The notes under the pieces were generated by a model, which was not told the DNA's origin, ran no database searches, and saw only the letters and a program-made list of their open reading frames with translations. Source: an uncultured Bacteroidota bacterium (GTDB taxonomy: Bacteria > Bacteroidota > Bacteroidia > Chitinophagales > Chitinophagaceae). From it: a DNA stretch of 6,086 nucleotides. Positions 1 through 6,086 of this stretch are shown here, piece after piece (positions within the stretch are counted from its first letter, which is position 1; each line of letters starts with the position of its first letter). The DNA lies in the NCBI GenBank assembly GCA_903835145.1, contig CAILMA010000411.1, positions 1-6,086 of the forward strand. The letters run 5' to 3'. A program made the translations under genes and the position numbers.

Positions 1-897
1 ATTGCAGAGTTCGTGATTTATATCAATTTACTGATGTTCCCTATTTCAAGTATAGGTATGGTGGCCAGCATGACACAGCGGGCGGGCGCATCGCAGCAGC
101 GAATAGATGAATTTTTAGATACAAAACCTGAGATCACCTCGCGTGAACATGCAGTGAAACAGCAATTGCATGGCGAAATCAGCTTTGAACATATTACGTT
201 TACTTACCCACATACGGGTATCACTGCGCTAAAAGATTTTAGTCTAACGATAGAACCCGGCCAAAAAGTAGCTATCATTGGCAAAACTGGTTCGGGAAAG
301 TCGACCCTGGCCCACTTGCTGATGCGCATGTATGACCCGCAGCAAGGAAGTGTGACCCTTGATGGTACAGACATCAAAAACTTTGACCTGGACACGCTGC
401 GGCGGCAAATTGCTTATACCCCGCAGGAAGCTTATCTGTTTTCAGATACAATATTCAACAATATAAAATTCGGCAGGGATGATGTTTCTGATGACACTGT
501 AAGGAATGCAGCCCGGCTCGCAGATCTGGACCGGGATATTGAGGATATGCCAAAAGGGTTTGAGACAGTGGTTGGCGAACGCGGTGTGATGCTGAGTGGC
601 GGCCAGAAACAGCGCATGGTGCTGGCGCGGGCGCTGTTAAAAAACAGCCCGCTGTTGATACTGGACGAATGCCTCTCAGCAGTTGACACCAAGACTGAAA
701 AAAATATTCTTGCCAACCTAAAGGATTTTATGGTAGAAAAGACAGCAATAGTCATTACGCACAGAATATTTACCTCATGGGTATTTGATAAAATAATAGT
801 GCTTGACCACGGCTCAATAGCCGAGCAAGGTACCCACGATGAGTTGATGGCACTCAATGGAAGATATGCCAAGCTCTACGCCCACCAGACCAGTTAG
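1..897 (+). CDS. ABC exporter, C-terminal part (end of membrane domain plus ATP-binding domain), 5'-truncated by window edge
   Basis: The reading frame is open to the left edge, so this is the last 298 residues of a half-transporter of usually about 580-600 residues. Numbering from the first codon in the window, residues 1-45 are the tail of the last membrane helix and the linker helix (the ASQQRIDEFLD stretch is typical of exporter ABC proteins). The rest is a complete nucleotide-binding domain: Walker A GKTGSGKST at 94-102, Q-loop Gln142, signature LSGGQ at 198-202, Walker B LLILDE at 218-223 with catalytic Glu223, D-loop SAVD at 226-229 and switch His254. All ATPase motifs are intact. The LSAVDTKTE wording and the FSDTIFNNI stretch after the Q-loop resemble MdlA/MdlB- and YheI-type multidrug exporters. 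The likely role is ATP-driven export at the inner membrane as a dimer; the substrate cannot be told. A GTG at 13 in this frame is internal, because the homologous protein continues upstream of it. Confidence 0.93.
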   Translation: MAEFVIYINLLMFPISSIGMVASMTQRAGASQQRIDEFLDTKPEITSREHAVKQQLHGEISFEHITFTYPHTGITALKDFSLTIEPGQKVAIIGKTGSGKSTLAHLLMRMYDPQQGSVTLDGTDIKNFDLDTLRRQIAYTPQEAYLFSDTIFNNIKFGRDDVSDDTVRNAARLADLDRDIEDMPKGFETVVGERGVMLSGGQKQRMVLARALLKNSPLLILDECLSAVDTKTEKNILANLKDFMVEKTAIVITHRIFTSWVFDKIIVLDHGSIAEQGTHDELMALNGRYAKLYAHQTS

Positions 898-911
898 GGA
901 CTGAAAACTGG
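890..911 (+). terminator. possible weak terminator hairpin overlapping the exporter stop codon
   Basis: A perfect 6-bp inverted repeat, CCAGTT (890-895) and AACTGG (906-911), has a 10-base loop containing most of the TAG stop. It is followed by an A/T-rich stretch (912-923) rather than a clean T-run. It could act as a weak intrinsic terminator, but the stem is short and not GC-rich, so chance is a real alternative. Confidence 0.25.
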
Positions 912-994
912 ATTAAATTATTTCAACATCGGTGTGTGTCAGCTTTATCTTTAAAAATATAGATTGATGGCGTAGTTTTTACATTGAAGGTATA

Positions 995-1011
995 GCGGGA
1001 AAACATCCCGC
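995..1011 (+). other. small GC-rich hairpin just upstream of the NlpC/P60 gene
   Basis: A perfect 6-bp stem, GCGGGA (995-1000) with TCCCGC (1006-1011), is closed by the 5-base loop AAACA and ends 11 bases before the ATG at 1023. There is no T-run after it, which argues against a factor-independent terminator. If transcribed it would sit in the 5' leader and could affect translation or mRNA stability. That role is inference; only the inverted repeat is seen. I found no convincing TAnnTTTG promoter in the 898-1022 gap. Confidence 0.35.
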
Positions 1012-1022
1012 GATCTATATAC

Positions 1023-1562
1023 ATGCGGTTCATTTTACTTTCTTTCCTTTTCCTTTTTAGTTGCACCCTACCTACCCCCGCAGTGCCCCGTGTGTATGTT
1101 TTCCGGGATTCGACCGTGTTTCTTGAATACTATACAGGCGCCTCAAACCCGATAGATAGTTCGGTTGTTTTACGGGAGCAAATAGGTCAATTTGCAAAAA
1201 CACAACTTGGTGTGTGCTACAAATACTGCTCTAAAGACCCAGCGGGAGGTTTTGACTGTTCCGGCTTTGTAAACTATGTCTTTAACCATTTCGATATTGC
1301 GGTACCCAGATCTTCGGTTGAATTTACAAACCTCGGAAAAACCATATCACTTGCAAAAGCCCGGGTTGGTGACCTCATCTTATTTACCGGAACAGTACCG
1401 GGTAAGAAAATCGTAGGCCATATCGGCATTATCCTTTCCAACGAAAACGGTGCCATACGGTTTATTCACTCTTCCTCGGGAGAAGTATATGGGGTGACCA
1501 TTACCCTACTTGAGGATTACTATATGTCCCGCTTTGTGAAAGTTATATCGATTCTTAAATAA
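1023..1562 (+). CDS. NlpC/P60 family cysteine peptidase, probable lipoprotein
   Basis: This 179-residue protein begins with a short hydrophobic signal (residues 3-13) ending in LFSC, a probable lipobox with Cys14 as the lipidated residue. Phe at -2 is less usual, so lipidation is likely rather than certain. The NlpC/P60 fold covers roughly residues 50-175, with the nucleophile Cys79 in FDCSGFV, His133 in GHIGI and a third polar residue His149 in FIHSSS, all in the expected order and spacing. Such enzymes usually cut peptidoglycan stem peptides (gamma-D-Glu to diamino acid bonds), which fits an envelope location; the exact bond is inferred from the family. There is no SH3 or LysM domain, so it is a minimal single-domain form. 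Two extra cysteines (Cys65, Cys69) lie just ahead of the catalytic motif. The ATG at 1023 is favoured because the signal peptide starts there; no Shine-Dalgarno is visible. The gene converges on the amidohydrolase gene, with 21 bp between stop codons. Confidence 0.9.
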   Translation: MRFILLSFLFLFSCTLPTPAVPRVYVFRDSTVFLEYYTGASNPIDSSVVLREQIGQFAKTQLGVCYKYCSKDPAGGFDCSGFVNYVFNHFDIAVPRSSVEFTNLGKTISLAKARVGDLILFTGTVPGKKIVGHIGIILSNENGAIRFIHSSSGEVYGVTITLLEDYYMSRFVKVISILK

Positions 1563-1583
1563 AGTTAACACCAACCTTACTTA

Positions 1584-4500
1584 TTAATCACCTATTTCCT
1601 TCATTTCTCCGAACCAAGGATAGGATTCTGCATTTTTGCTGAGCTCCCAAAAGAATTTGCCCCTCTTCTTGTTGCAGTTGCCTACTTCATTCATGGTTTC
1701 AGAGTCATATAAACGGCCATTCACCATGGTGTAGTGAATGCTTTCGGTATTGTAAATATTTTCGAGCGGGTTTTTATCCATTACCAACAAGTCAGCGAGT
1801 TTTCCCGGTTCGAGCGAACCTATCCAATTATCGAAACCAAGGCTTACTGCGGGATTGATAGTGGCCGCTTTAAGTGCCTCATGCGGGGTCATTCCGCCCT
1901 GTGCGAGCATCCAGATCTCCCAATGTGCTCCTATGCCCTGGATCTGCCCATGGGCACCCATATTAATGCATACACCGGCATCGTTGAGCTTTTTCAGGCT
2001 GCGGGAAACCTGCATATAGCCGTTTTCATATTCTTCATCAGGCGACATTGTTCTGTGCCTGCTGCGGGTGTCAATAACAGACCTTGGGGTAAAAGTGAGT
2101 AATCTCTTTTTCTCCCACACATTGGTGTGCTGGTACCAATAGTTTTCACCGGAAACGGCACCATAGCAAACGATAAGTGTTGGCGTATTTGCAGTTTGGG
2201 CACGTTTCCAGAATTGGATAACATCGTCATATAAAGTAGCAACCGGTATGTTGTGCTCCACCGTAGTGTGCCCGTCGGCTATCATTCCGAGATTGTGGTA
2301 AAAGAATGACCCACCCTCTGGTACTACTTCCATTTTAAGTTCGCGGGCAGCCTCTATAATCATTTGGTTTTGTTCGCGGCGCGGCTGGTTGTAGCTTTTT
2401 ACACTAAAGGCGCCATAAGCCTTGGTGCGCCGCAGTGCACTCTTGGCATCTTCAAGAGAGTTAACAACCGCTTTAAAGTCGCCATCTGCGCCATAAAGTA
2501 TTGTGCCGGTGGAAAAAACTCTTGGACCTACCATTTCGCCGGTCTTTATCAATTCGCTCTGGGCAAATACCATTTCGCTATTTGCGCTTGGGTCATGCAT
2601 GGTGGTAACGCCATAAGCAAGGTTCGTATAGTAGGGCCAGTGTTGATCTGGTGTTAAGCCCGACCGGAAGTGCGCGCCATGCGCGTGCGCATCTATAAAG
2701 CCCGGCATAATTGTTTTACCGCTGCAATCAATTTCTTTTGTGCCAGCTGGTACGGTAACCTCGCCAGACTTGCCAACTGCCTTTATTTTGTTTCCATCAA
2801 CCAATACCGTTCCATTTTCAATAACATCATTGCCCTTCATGGTTATTATACGGGCATGAGTGAAAGCAATAGTGCCCGTCGGCTTGTCCGTCTTCGCGGT
2901 CAGGCCTACGCTGATGCCTTTTTCGGGCGTTTTAAACAGGGAATCGGGCTTGCCTGCAATGAACTCAAACCTATCAGCGAGATCAATGGTATAGTATTGC
3001 TCGCCGAGGGTGTAATGTAGTTTCTTGCTATCCGCACTCCAATTCAGGTTAATACCCGCATCAAGCGAAACTTTTTTCACAGGAAAATCAGAAGCATCAT
3101 CACTTAAATTAATTGCCTTGCCTGTGTGTGGAAATGGCGCGATGTATACCTGGTGAAGGTTTACGTAAGCAACCCATTCGTTATCAGGAGACACAGTAAA
3201 CTGACCAGCATAGGTGCTTTTGAAAATTGTATTTTCATCGGTACCGTCGGTTTTACAACTACTCAATTGCTTGTCAGGCCATCCGCCCGACTGGTAAAAA
3301 ATTCGGGCACCATCAGCTGAATAAACAGGACGCTCACCTTTGTCGGTAACAAACACTTCTTTACCGCCTGCCGCAGGTATGGTGTAAATACCGGGTTTTA
3401 CGGTGAAGGTATTACCCATTATGTTGTCGCTGCCGTCTTTAGCGAAAACAATAAACTTGCCATCAGGTGAGAAAGATGGTGTCCGGTACATTCCCCTTTT
3501 GGTACTCAGCTGAACCGGGTGCCCTCCGGGAAAACTCATTTTTTGAAGCGTGCCGGTAGCCGAGTCGCTCCACGTAACATATACAATTGATTTGCCGTCA
3601 GGCGAAAAAGCAGGTTCAGACTCCTGCAGCTTGCTGTTGGTGAGCCGCACTGGCTTACCATCCGGAAGTTCCTTTTTATACAAATGCCCAATTGCATTGA
3701 AAACCAACCATTTGCCGTCAGGTGATGTAACAGCATTTCTAATCACATTTACTGTAAATTCATCAGGATTCAGGTCCTGTTTAAACCTTACAGCATCTGT
3801 AATATGTTGCTTCACATTGCAGGTAAAAGGTATTTCATGGGCGTCGTTTAATTTATTCACATTAACCGCAAGTATCTTGCCGCCACTCCAAATCACAATC
3901 TGCTTGTCGCCCGGCATCCAGGCAAACCCTGTGTAAATACCGAAGATGGTCCATGCTTCCTGTTGGTCTTTAGATAGCTTTTCATATATCGGCCATTCTT
4001 CACCTGTTTCGAGGTTGCGCAAGAAAAGTACCGTCTCCGTACGTACCCTTTTTACGAAAGCCAGTGTTTTACCGTCATGTGAAATCTGAGGGCGAGCTGC
4101 TCCACCGGGGCCGCCAGTCACAGTTTCACTGGTGCCTTTATCGCGGTCAAAGCGTTTTATTACGAATACCTGATTGTTGGGGTCCTTGTTGTATTGAAAG
4201 AAGCCACCGGGATACATGTCTTCGCTGTAGTAGATATACTTACCATCGGCCGATGCGCTTGGCTCATTTAAATCCTGCTGGTCATTTTTGCGAGCAGTTA
4301 GCTGAAGTCCGTTTCCACCAGTGTAATGATACATCCAAAGCTCACCGGCACCAAGTGAGCGGCCAGAAGTAAAGTGCTTCCTTGCCACGATATACTTACC
4401 ATCTGGTGTCCAGACAGCATTATTGAGCAGCCTGAAATTTTCTTTTGTTACCTGATGTGCCTTGGTGCCATCTGTATTCATAACCCAAATGTTATCGCCT

Positions 4501-4829
4501 CCGCCGGCATCTGAGGTAAACAGTATTTTCTTGCCATCGGGGCTGTATCTTGGTTGTACTTCCATGGCAAGCCCTGTGCGCAAAGCTTTTGCAGTGCCAC
4601 CTGTTGCCGGCATTGTATATATATCGCCGAGCAGATCAAACGCTATCTCCTTACCATCAGGCGAAACATCAAGATTCATCCACGTGCCTTCATTAACCGT
4701 GAAGGCAACATCTTTACCCGGCCCACCGGGGTTATTTACATCCCATTTCTTTTTGTCTTTGTCCTGTGCCGATATAGCAAATGGCACGAAACCGATAAGA
4801 AAAGCAGCAAAAAACTTATTAATAAGCAT
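1584..4829 (-). CDS. secreted TolB-like beta-propeller / amidohydrolase fusion protein
   Basis: This 1081-residue protein starts with a signal peptide (residues 1-21, hydrophobic core 6-19, probable cleavage after AISA). Residues 40-610 carry about a dozen degenerate PD40/TolB blades marked by SPDGK-like motifs at 56, 96, 141 (TPDGK), 193 (SADGK), 250 (SHDGK), 369, 409, 454, 504, 547 and 598. That is enough for two propellers, as in Tricorn-type proteins. Residues 655-1045 form a metal-dependent amidohydrolase: an N-terminal beta segment, PGFIDAHAH with His715 and His717 as metal ligands, Lys811 in SVKSY as a candidate carboxylated lysine, His859 in VEHN, and the closing EPGKLADLLVMDKNP typical of imidazolonepropionase-like enzymes. 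At the place where most relatives have a catalytic Asp, this protein has GAHGQ (His960). The probable role is hydrolysis of a peptide-like or cyclic amide substrate in the periplasm, with the propeller as substrate gate or binding platform; the substrate is unknown. The ATG at 4829 is favoured because the signal peptide begins there. The gene is apparently intact and appears monocistronic. Confidence 0.92.
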   Translation of the reverse strand: MLINKFFAAFLIGFVPFAISAQDKDKKKWDVNNPGGPGKDVAFTVNEGTWMNLDVSPDGKEIAFDLLGDIYTMPATGGTAKALRTGLAMEVQPRYSPDGKKILFTSDAGGGDNIWVMNTDGTKAHQVTKENFRLLNNAVWTPDGKYIVARKHFTSGRSLGAGELWMYHYTGGNGLQLTARKNDQQDLNEPSASADGKYIYYSEDMYPGGFFQYNKDPNNQVFVIKRFDRDKGTSETVTGGPGGAARPQISHDGKTLAFVKRVRTETVLFLRNLETGEEWPIYEKLSKDQQEAWTIFGIYTGFAWMPGDKQIVIWSGGKILAVNVNKLNDAHEIPFTCNVKQHITDAVRFKQDLNPDEFTVNVIRNAVTSPDGKWLVFNAIGHLYKKELPDGKPVRLTNSKLQESEPAFSPDGKSIVYVTWSDSATGTLQKMSFPGGHPVQLSTKRGMYRTPSFSPDGKFIVFAKDGSDNIMGNTFTVKPGIYTIPAAGGKEVFVTDKGERPVYSADGARIFYQSGGWPDKQLSSCKTDGTDENTIFKSTYAGQFTVSPDNEWVAYVNLHQVYIAPFPHTGKAINLSDDASDFPVKKVSLDAGINLNWSADSKKLHYTLGEQYYTIDLADRFEFIAGKPDSLFKTPEKGISVGLTAKTDKPTGTIAFTHARIITMKGNDVIENGTVLVDGNKIKAVGKSGEVTVPAGTKEIDCSGKTIMPGFIDAHAHGAHFRSGLTPDQHWPYYTNLAYGVTTMHDPSANSEMVFAQSELIKTGEMVGPRVFSTGTILYGADGDFKAVVNSLEDAKSALRRTKAYGAFSVKSYNQPRREQNQMIIEAARELKMEVVPEGGSFFYHNLGMIADGHTTVEHNIPVATLYDDVIQFWKRAQTANTPTLIVCYGAVSGENYWYQHTNVWEKKRLLTFTPRSVIDTRSRHRTMSPDEEYENGYMQVSRSLKKLNDAGVCINMGAHGQIQGIGAHWEIWMLAQGGMTPHEALKAATINPAVSLGFDNWIGSLEPGKLADLLVMDKNPLENIYNTESIHYTMVNGRLYDSETMNEVGNCNKKRGKFFWELSKNAESYPWFGEMKEIGD

Positions 4830-4862
4830 GATTTAGCATTTTGAGGCAAGGGGATAAAGATA

Positions 4863-4892
4863 TAAAATTAGAACTGTATAAAGGGAAATCAA
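4863..4892 (-). promoter_or_regulatory. candidate Bacteroidetes-type promoter for the amidohydrolase fusion gene
   Basis: Reading the minus strand, TTG (4892-4890) is followed after 19 bases by TAATTTTA (4870-4863). This fits the Bacteroidetes pattern TTG - 19 to 21 bases - TAnnTTTG except for the last base. Transcription would begin around 4857, leaving a leader of roughly 25-30 bases before the ATG at 4829. The match is short and in A/T-rich DNA, so it is suggestive only. Confidence 0.4.
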
Positions 4893-4942
4893 CGGCAAAA
4901 AACAGGAATCCTTACCCGAAATAAACCCGCCGATCCGGATAT

Positions 4943-4954
4943 TATATTTGCCAA
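4943..4954 (+). promoter_or_regulatory. upstream TAnnTTTG element (copy 1 of TAnnTTTGCCAA)
   Basis: TATATTTG (4943-4950) is an exact match to the Bacteroidetes -7 consensus TAnnTTTG, oriented toward the NA37 gene and extended by CCAA. No TTG lies at the expected -33 distance. If used, the leader would be about 60 bases. The same 12-base pattern recurs 43 bp downstream, so it may instead be a protein-binding site. Confidence 0.35.
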
Positions 4955-4985
4955 TGAAATAGGTAAACTGTTCCGCCTAACATTG

Positions 4986-4997
4986 TAGTTTTGCCAA
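4986..4997 (+). promoter_or_regulatory. proximal TAnnTTTG element (copy 2 of TAnnTTTGCCAA)
   Basis: TAGTTTTG (4986-4993) again matches TAnnTTTG exactly and is followed by CCAA. A start near 5000 would give a leader of about 16 bases before the ATG at 5016. No clear -33 TTG is present. This is the better placed of the two candidates for driving the NA37 gene, although either or both could be operators. Confidence 0.4.
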
Positions 4998-5015
4998 CAC
5001 AAAAGCCGCAATTTG

Positions 5016-6059
5016 ATGGACCTCAGCGAAAGCATATTAACCAAGGTATCAGTTCACTACGTGGGTAACAAAGGCAATGGAGCCGAGTTAACCCTTTCGA
5101 AACACCCGCTTGAAATTATAAAGAAGGACCTTGATATATTATCCGGCCCCTTTTTGAGCCGGTTTACCGATGAGCTCAGCAAGTATGCATTTGCCCACCC
5201 ATCGTCGCTCAACTTTAATGAAGTGTATAATTATTGCCTGGAATGCTTTGCAGATACCAGTACATTTCATGAAAACTCAGTAAAAATAGCCAAGCATTTG
5301 TACGAGAGTACAGTGCACCCCAAGATAAAAAACGGGGAGCTTTACATGTGCCTCTATGAAAATTGCCTTTATGGCAATGCATACGTAGAGGCAATTGGCA
5401 TCTACAAAACAGAGACAAAAAGCAACTTCCTTGACCTCTCGCTCGACGACAATGAATTTTCGCTTAAAGTACGGGAGGGGGTTGAAGCATCCAAGTTTGA
5501 CAAAGGCTGCCTGATTTTCCCGACAAATGCTGAACAGGGCTTTGATGTACTGATAAGTGATGGCTCTGGCAAGGGCGATGAAGCTATTTTTTGGCGGGAG
5601 ACCTTCCTTAACCTGCTGCCCCAGGCCAATGAGTACTTTCAGACCAATCAATTCCTGACGCTTACTAAGCAGTTCATCGCCAAACAGGCACCAGAGGAAT
5701 TCAACCTTTCTAAGACAAGCCAGATAGACCTTTTAAATAAATCAGTTGAGTACTTTAGGGGTAATGAACAGTTTGATAAAGAAAAATTTGAACAGGAGGT
5801 CTTTCATGAAAAAGACATGATTAAGTCGTTCCGGGCGTTCGGTGACGACTTTGTCGAAAACAATGCGATTGATATACCTGAGAAGTTCGGAATTTCTACT
5901 CAGGCAGTGAAAAAGCAAGCGCGTGTTTTCAAGAGCGTTTTGAAACTTGACCACAATTTCCATGTCTATATCCATGGCAATAAGGACCTGATAGAAAAAG
6001 GCTGGGATGCGGCCGTCGGCAAGAGCTTCTATAAAATTTACTTTGATGAAGAAACGTAA
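5016..6059 (+). CDS. nucleoid-associated protein, NA37 / YejK (NdpA) family
   Basis: This 347-residue cytoplasmic protein has no signal peptide or membrane segment. It reads like the 37-kDa nucleoid-associated protein family (PF04245; E. coli YejK/NdpA is 335 residues). The opening ILTKVSVHYVGNKGNG followed by LTLSKHPLEI (residues 7-34) matches the family N-terminus. The central GCLIFPT (164-170) and the SDGSGKGDEAIFWRETFL block (181-198) are the most characteristic parts. The C-terminal third (about 230-345) is charged and includes FGISTQAVKKQARVF (291-305) and a basic IHGNKDLIEKGWD stretch. By family knowledge it binds the nucleoid, and E. coli YejK is reported to interact with topoisomerase IV; a chromosome-structuring role here is inferred. 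The frame also offers a TTG at 5013 directly before the ATG; I take ATG 5016 as the start because it is the stronger codon and nothing upstream is family-like. It is transcribed divergently from the amidohydrolase fusion gene. No Shine-Dalgarno is seen. Confidence 0.87.
   Translation: MDLSESILTKVSVHYVGNKGNGAELTLSKHPLEIIKKDLDILSGPFLSRFTDELSKYAFAHPSSLNFNEVYNYCLECFADTSTFHENSVKIAKHLYESTVHPKIKNGELYMCLYENCLYGNAYVEAIGIYKTETKSNFLDLSLDDNEFSLKVREGVEASKFDKGCLIFPTNAEQGFDVLISDGSGKGDEAIFWRETFLNLLPQANEYFQTNQFLTLTKQFIAKQAPEEFNLSKTSQIDLLNKSVEYFRGNEQFDKEKFEQEVFHEKDMIKSFRAFGDDFVENNAIDIPEKFGISTQAVKKQARVFKSVLKLDHNFHVYIHGNKDLIEKGWDAAVGKSFYKIYFDEET
5349..5393 (+). other. nested inverted repeat inside the NA37 gene
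   Basis: The outer arms TGCCTCTA (5349-5356) and TAGAGGCA (5386-5393) are perfectly complementary. They enclose a second perfect inverted repeat, ATTGCC (5362-5367) and GGCAAT (5373-5378), around the loop TTTAT. The asymmetric internal loop has 5 and 7 bases. The mRNA could fold into a 14-bp two-part stem over codons 112-126. It lies wholly in coding sequence and may be coincidental. Confidence 0.4.
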
Positions 6060-6061
6060 TC

Positions 6062-6086
6062 AGTACTTAGTCGTTAGTACTTAGTA
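6062..6086. repeat. start of a heptameric tandem repeat, cut by the window edge
   Basis: Three bases after the stop codon of the NA37 gene the sequence becomes periodic at 7 bases: AGTACTT, AGTCGTT, AGTACTT, then AGTA at the edge. The common frame is AGTnnTT, giving an exact 14-base super-repeat (AGTACTTAGT at 6062-6071 and again at 6076-6085). AGTACT is self-complementary, so the two copies can also pair as a 6-bp stem around TAGTCGTT. The array length and function cannot be judged because the window ends here. Confidence 0.6.

Noticed and set aside
432..872. A 146-codon open frame antisense to the exporter gene.
   Set aside because: It lies fully within the ATP-binding domain gene, its translation is serine-rich and unlike any family, and it is a by-product of the codon pattern on the other strand.
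1556..1586. Possible bidirectional terminator between the convergent stop codons (AATAA against TTATT).
   Set aside because: Only a 5-bp A/T stem with mismatches next to it; too weak to call, and much of it is the two TAA stop codons themselves.
2679..2692. Near-palindrome ATGCGC-GT-GCGCAT.
   Set aside because: It encodes the Ala-His-Ala-His metal motif on the minus strand; alternating GCG and CAC/CAT codons generate the symmetry.
3550..3936. Plus-strand open frames of about 100-130 codons (also at 4064-4372, 4462-4836, 1734-2102 and 2670-3020) opposite the amidohydrolase fusion gene.
   Set aside because: All are contained in a single clear 1081-residue gene on the other strand; their translations show no domains, and their repeated PSG/SGE-type motifs are simply the reverse reading of the SPDGK repeats.
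3470..4720. Repeated short DNA words such as TTGCCGTCAGG and ACCATCAGG, suggesting a dispersed DNA repeat.
   Set aside because: They are the antisense of codons for the SPDGK-like blade motifs of the propeller, so they reflect protein repeats rather than a nucleotide-level element.
4933..4940. 8-bp palindrome ATCCGGAT in the divergent intergenic region.
   Set aside because: A single short palindrome without a second copy or flanking symmetry is expected by chance.
5013..5015. TTG as the start codon of the NA37 gene.
   Set aside because: An ATG follows immediately at 5016, and there is no ribosome-binding signal favouring the TTG.
5277..5651. Minus-strand open frames opposite the NA37 gene (also 5402-5629 and 5742-5975).
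   Set aside because: They are contained within a recognised family gene and have no recognisable protein features or promoter.

Overview
This window looks like an ordinary housekeeping stretch of a Bacteroidetes chromosome, possibly Chitinophagaceae/Sphingobacteriia-like; the finer placement is a guess. Three things point to the phylum. None of the three visible gene starts has a recognisable Shine-Dalgarno sequence. The intergenic DNA carries TAnnTTTG-type promoter elements. The gene types (a TolB-propeller/amidohydrolase fusion, a small NlpC/P60 lipoprotein, an NA37 nucleoid-associated protein) are common there. No mobile element, CRISPR array, tRNA or rRNA was seen.

Layout. Positions 1-897 (+) hold the 3' half of an ABC exporter gene whose start lies outside the window: the end of the last membrane helix plus a complete nucleotide-binding domain. 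After a 125-bp gap containing two small inverted repeats comes a 179-residue NlpC/P60 cysteine-peptidase lipoprotein (1023-1562, +). It converges, with only 21 bp between the stop codons, on a large minus-strand gene (1584-4829). That gene encodes a secreted 1081-residue protein: a signal peptide, a long TolB/PD40 beta-propeller region and a C-terminal metal-dependent amidohydrolase. A divergent intergenic region (4830-5015) carries candidate promoters for both directions, including two near-identical TAnnTTTGCCAA elements 43 bp apart. The last gene (5016-6059, +) encodes a 347-residue NA37/YejK (NdpA)-type nucleoid-associated protein. The window ends inside what looks like the beginning of a heptameric tandem repeat (6062-6086).

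The genes do not form an evident pathway. The exporter, the NlpC/P60 lipoprotein and the amidohydrolase fusion are all envelope-related, but the strand arrangement argues against a single operon. I do not see a new multi-gene system. The items most worth a second look are the repeat at the right edge, the paired TTTGCCAA elements upstream of the NA37 gene, and the non-canonical metal-site residues in the amidohydrolase.
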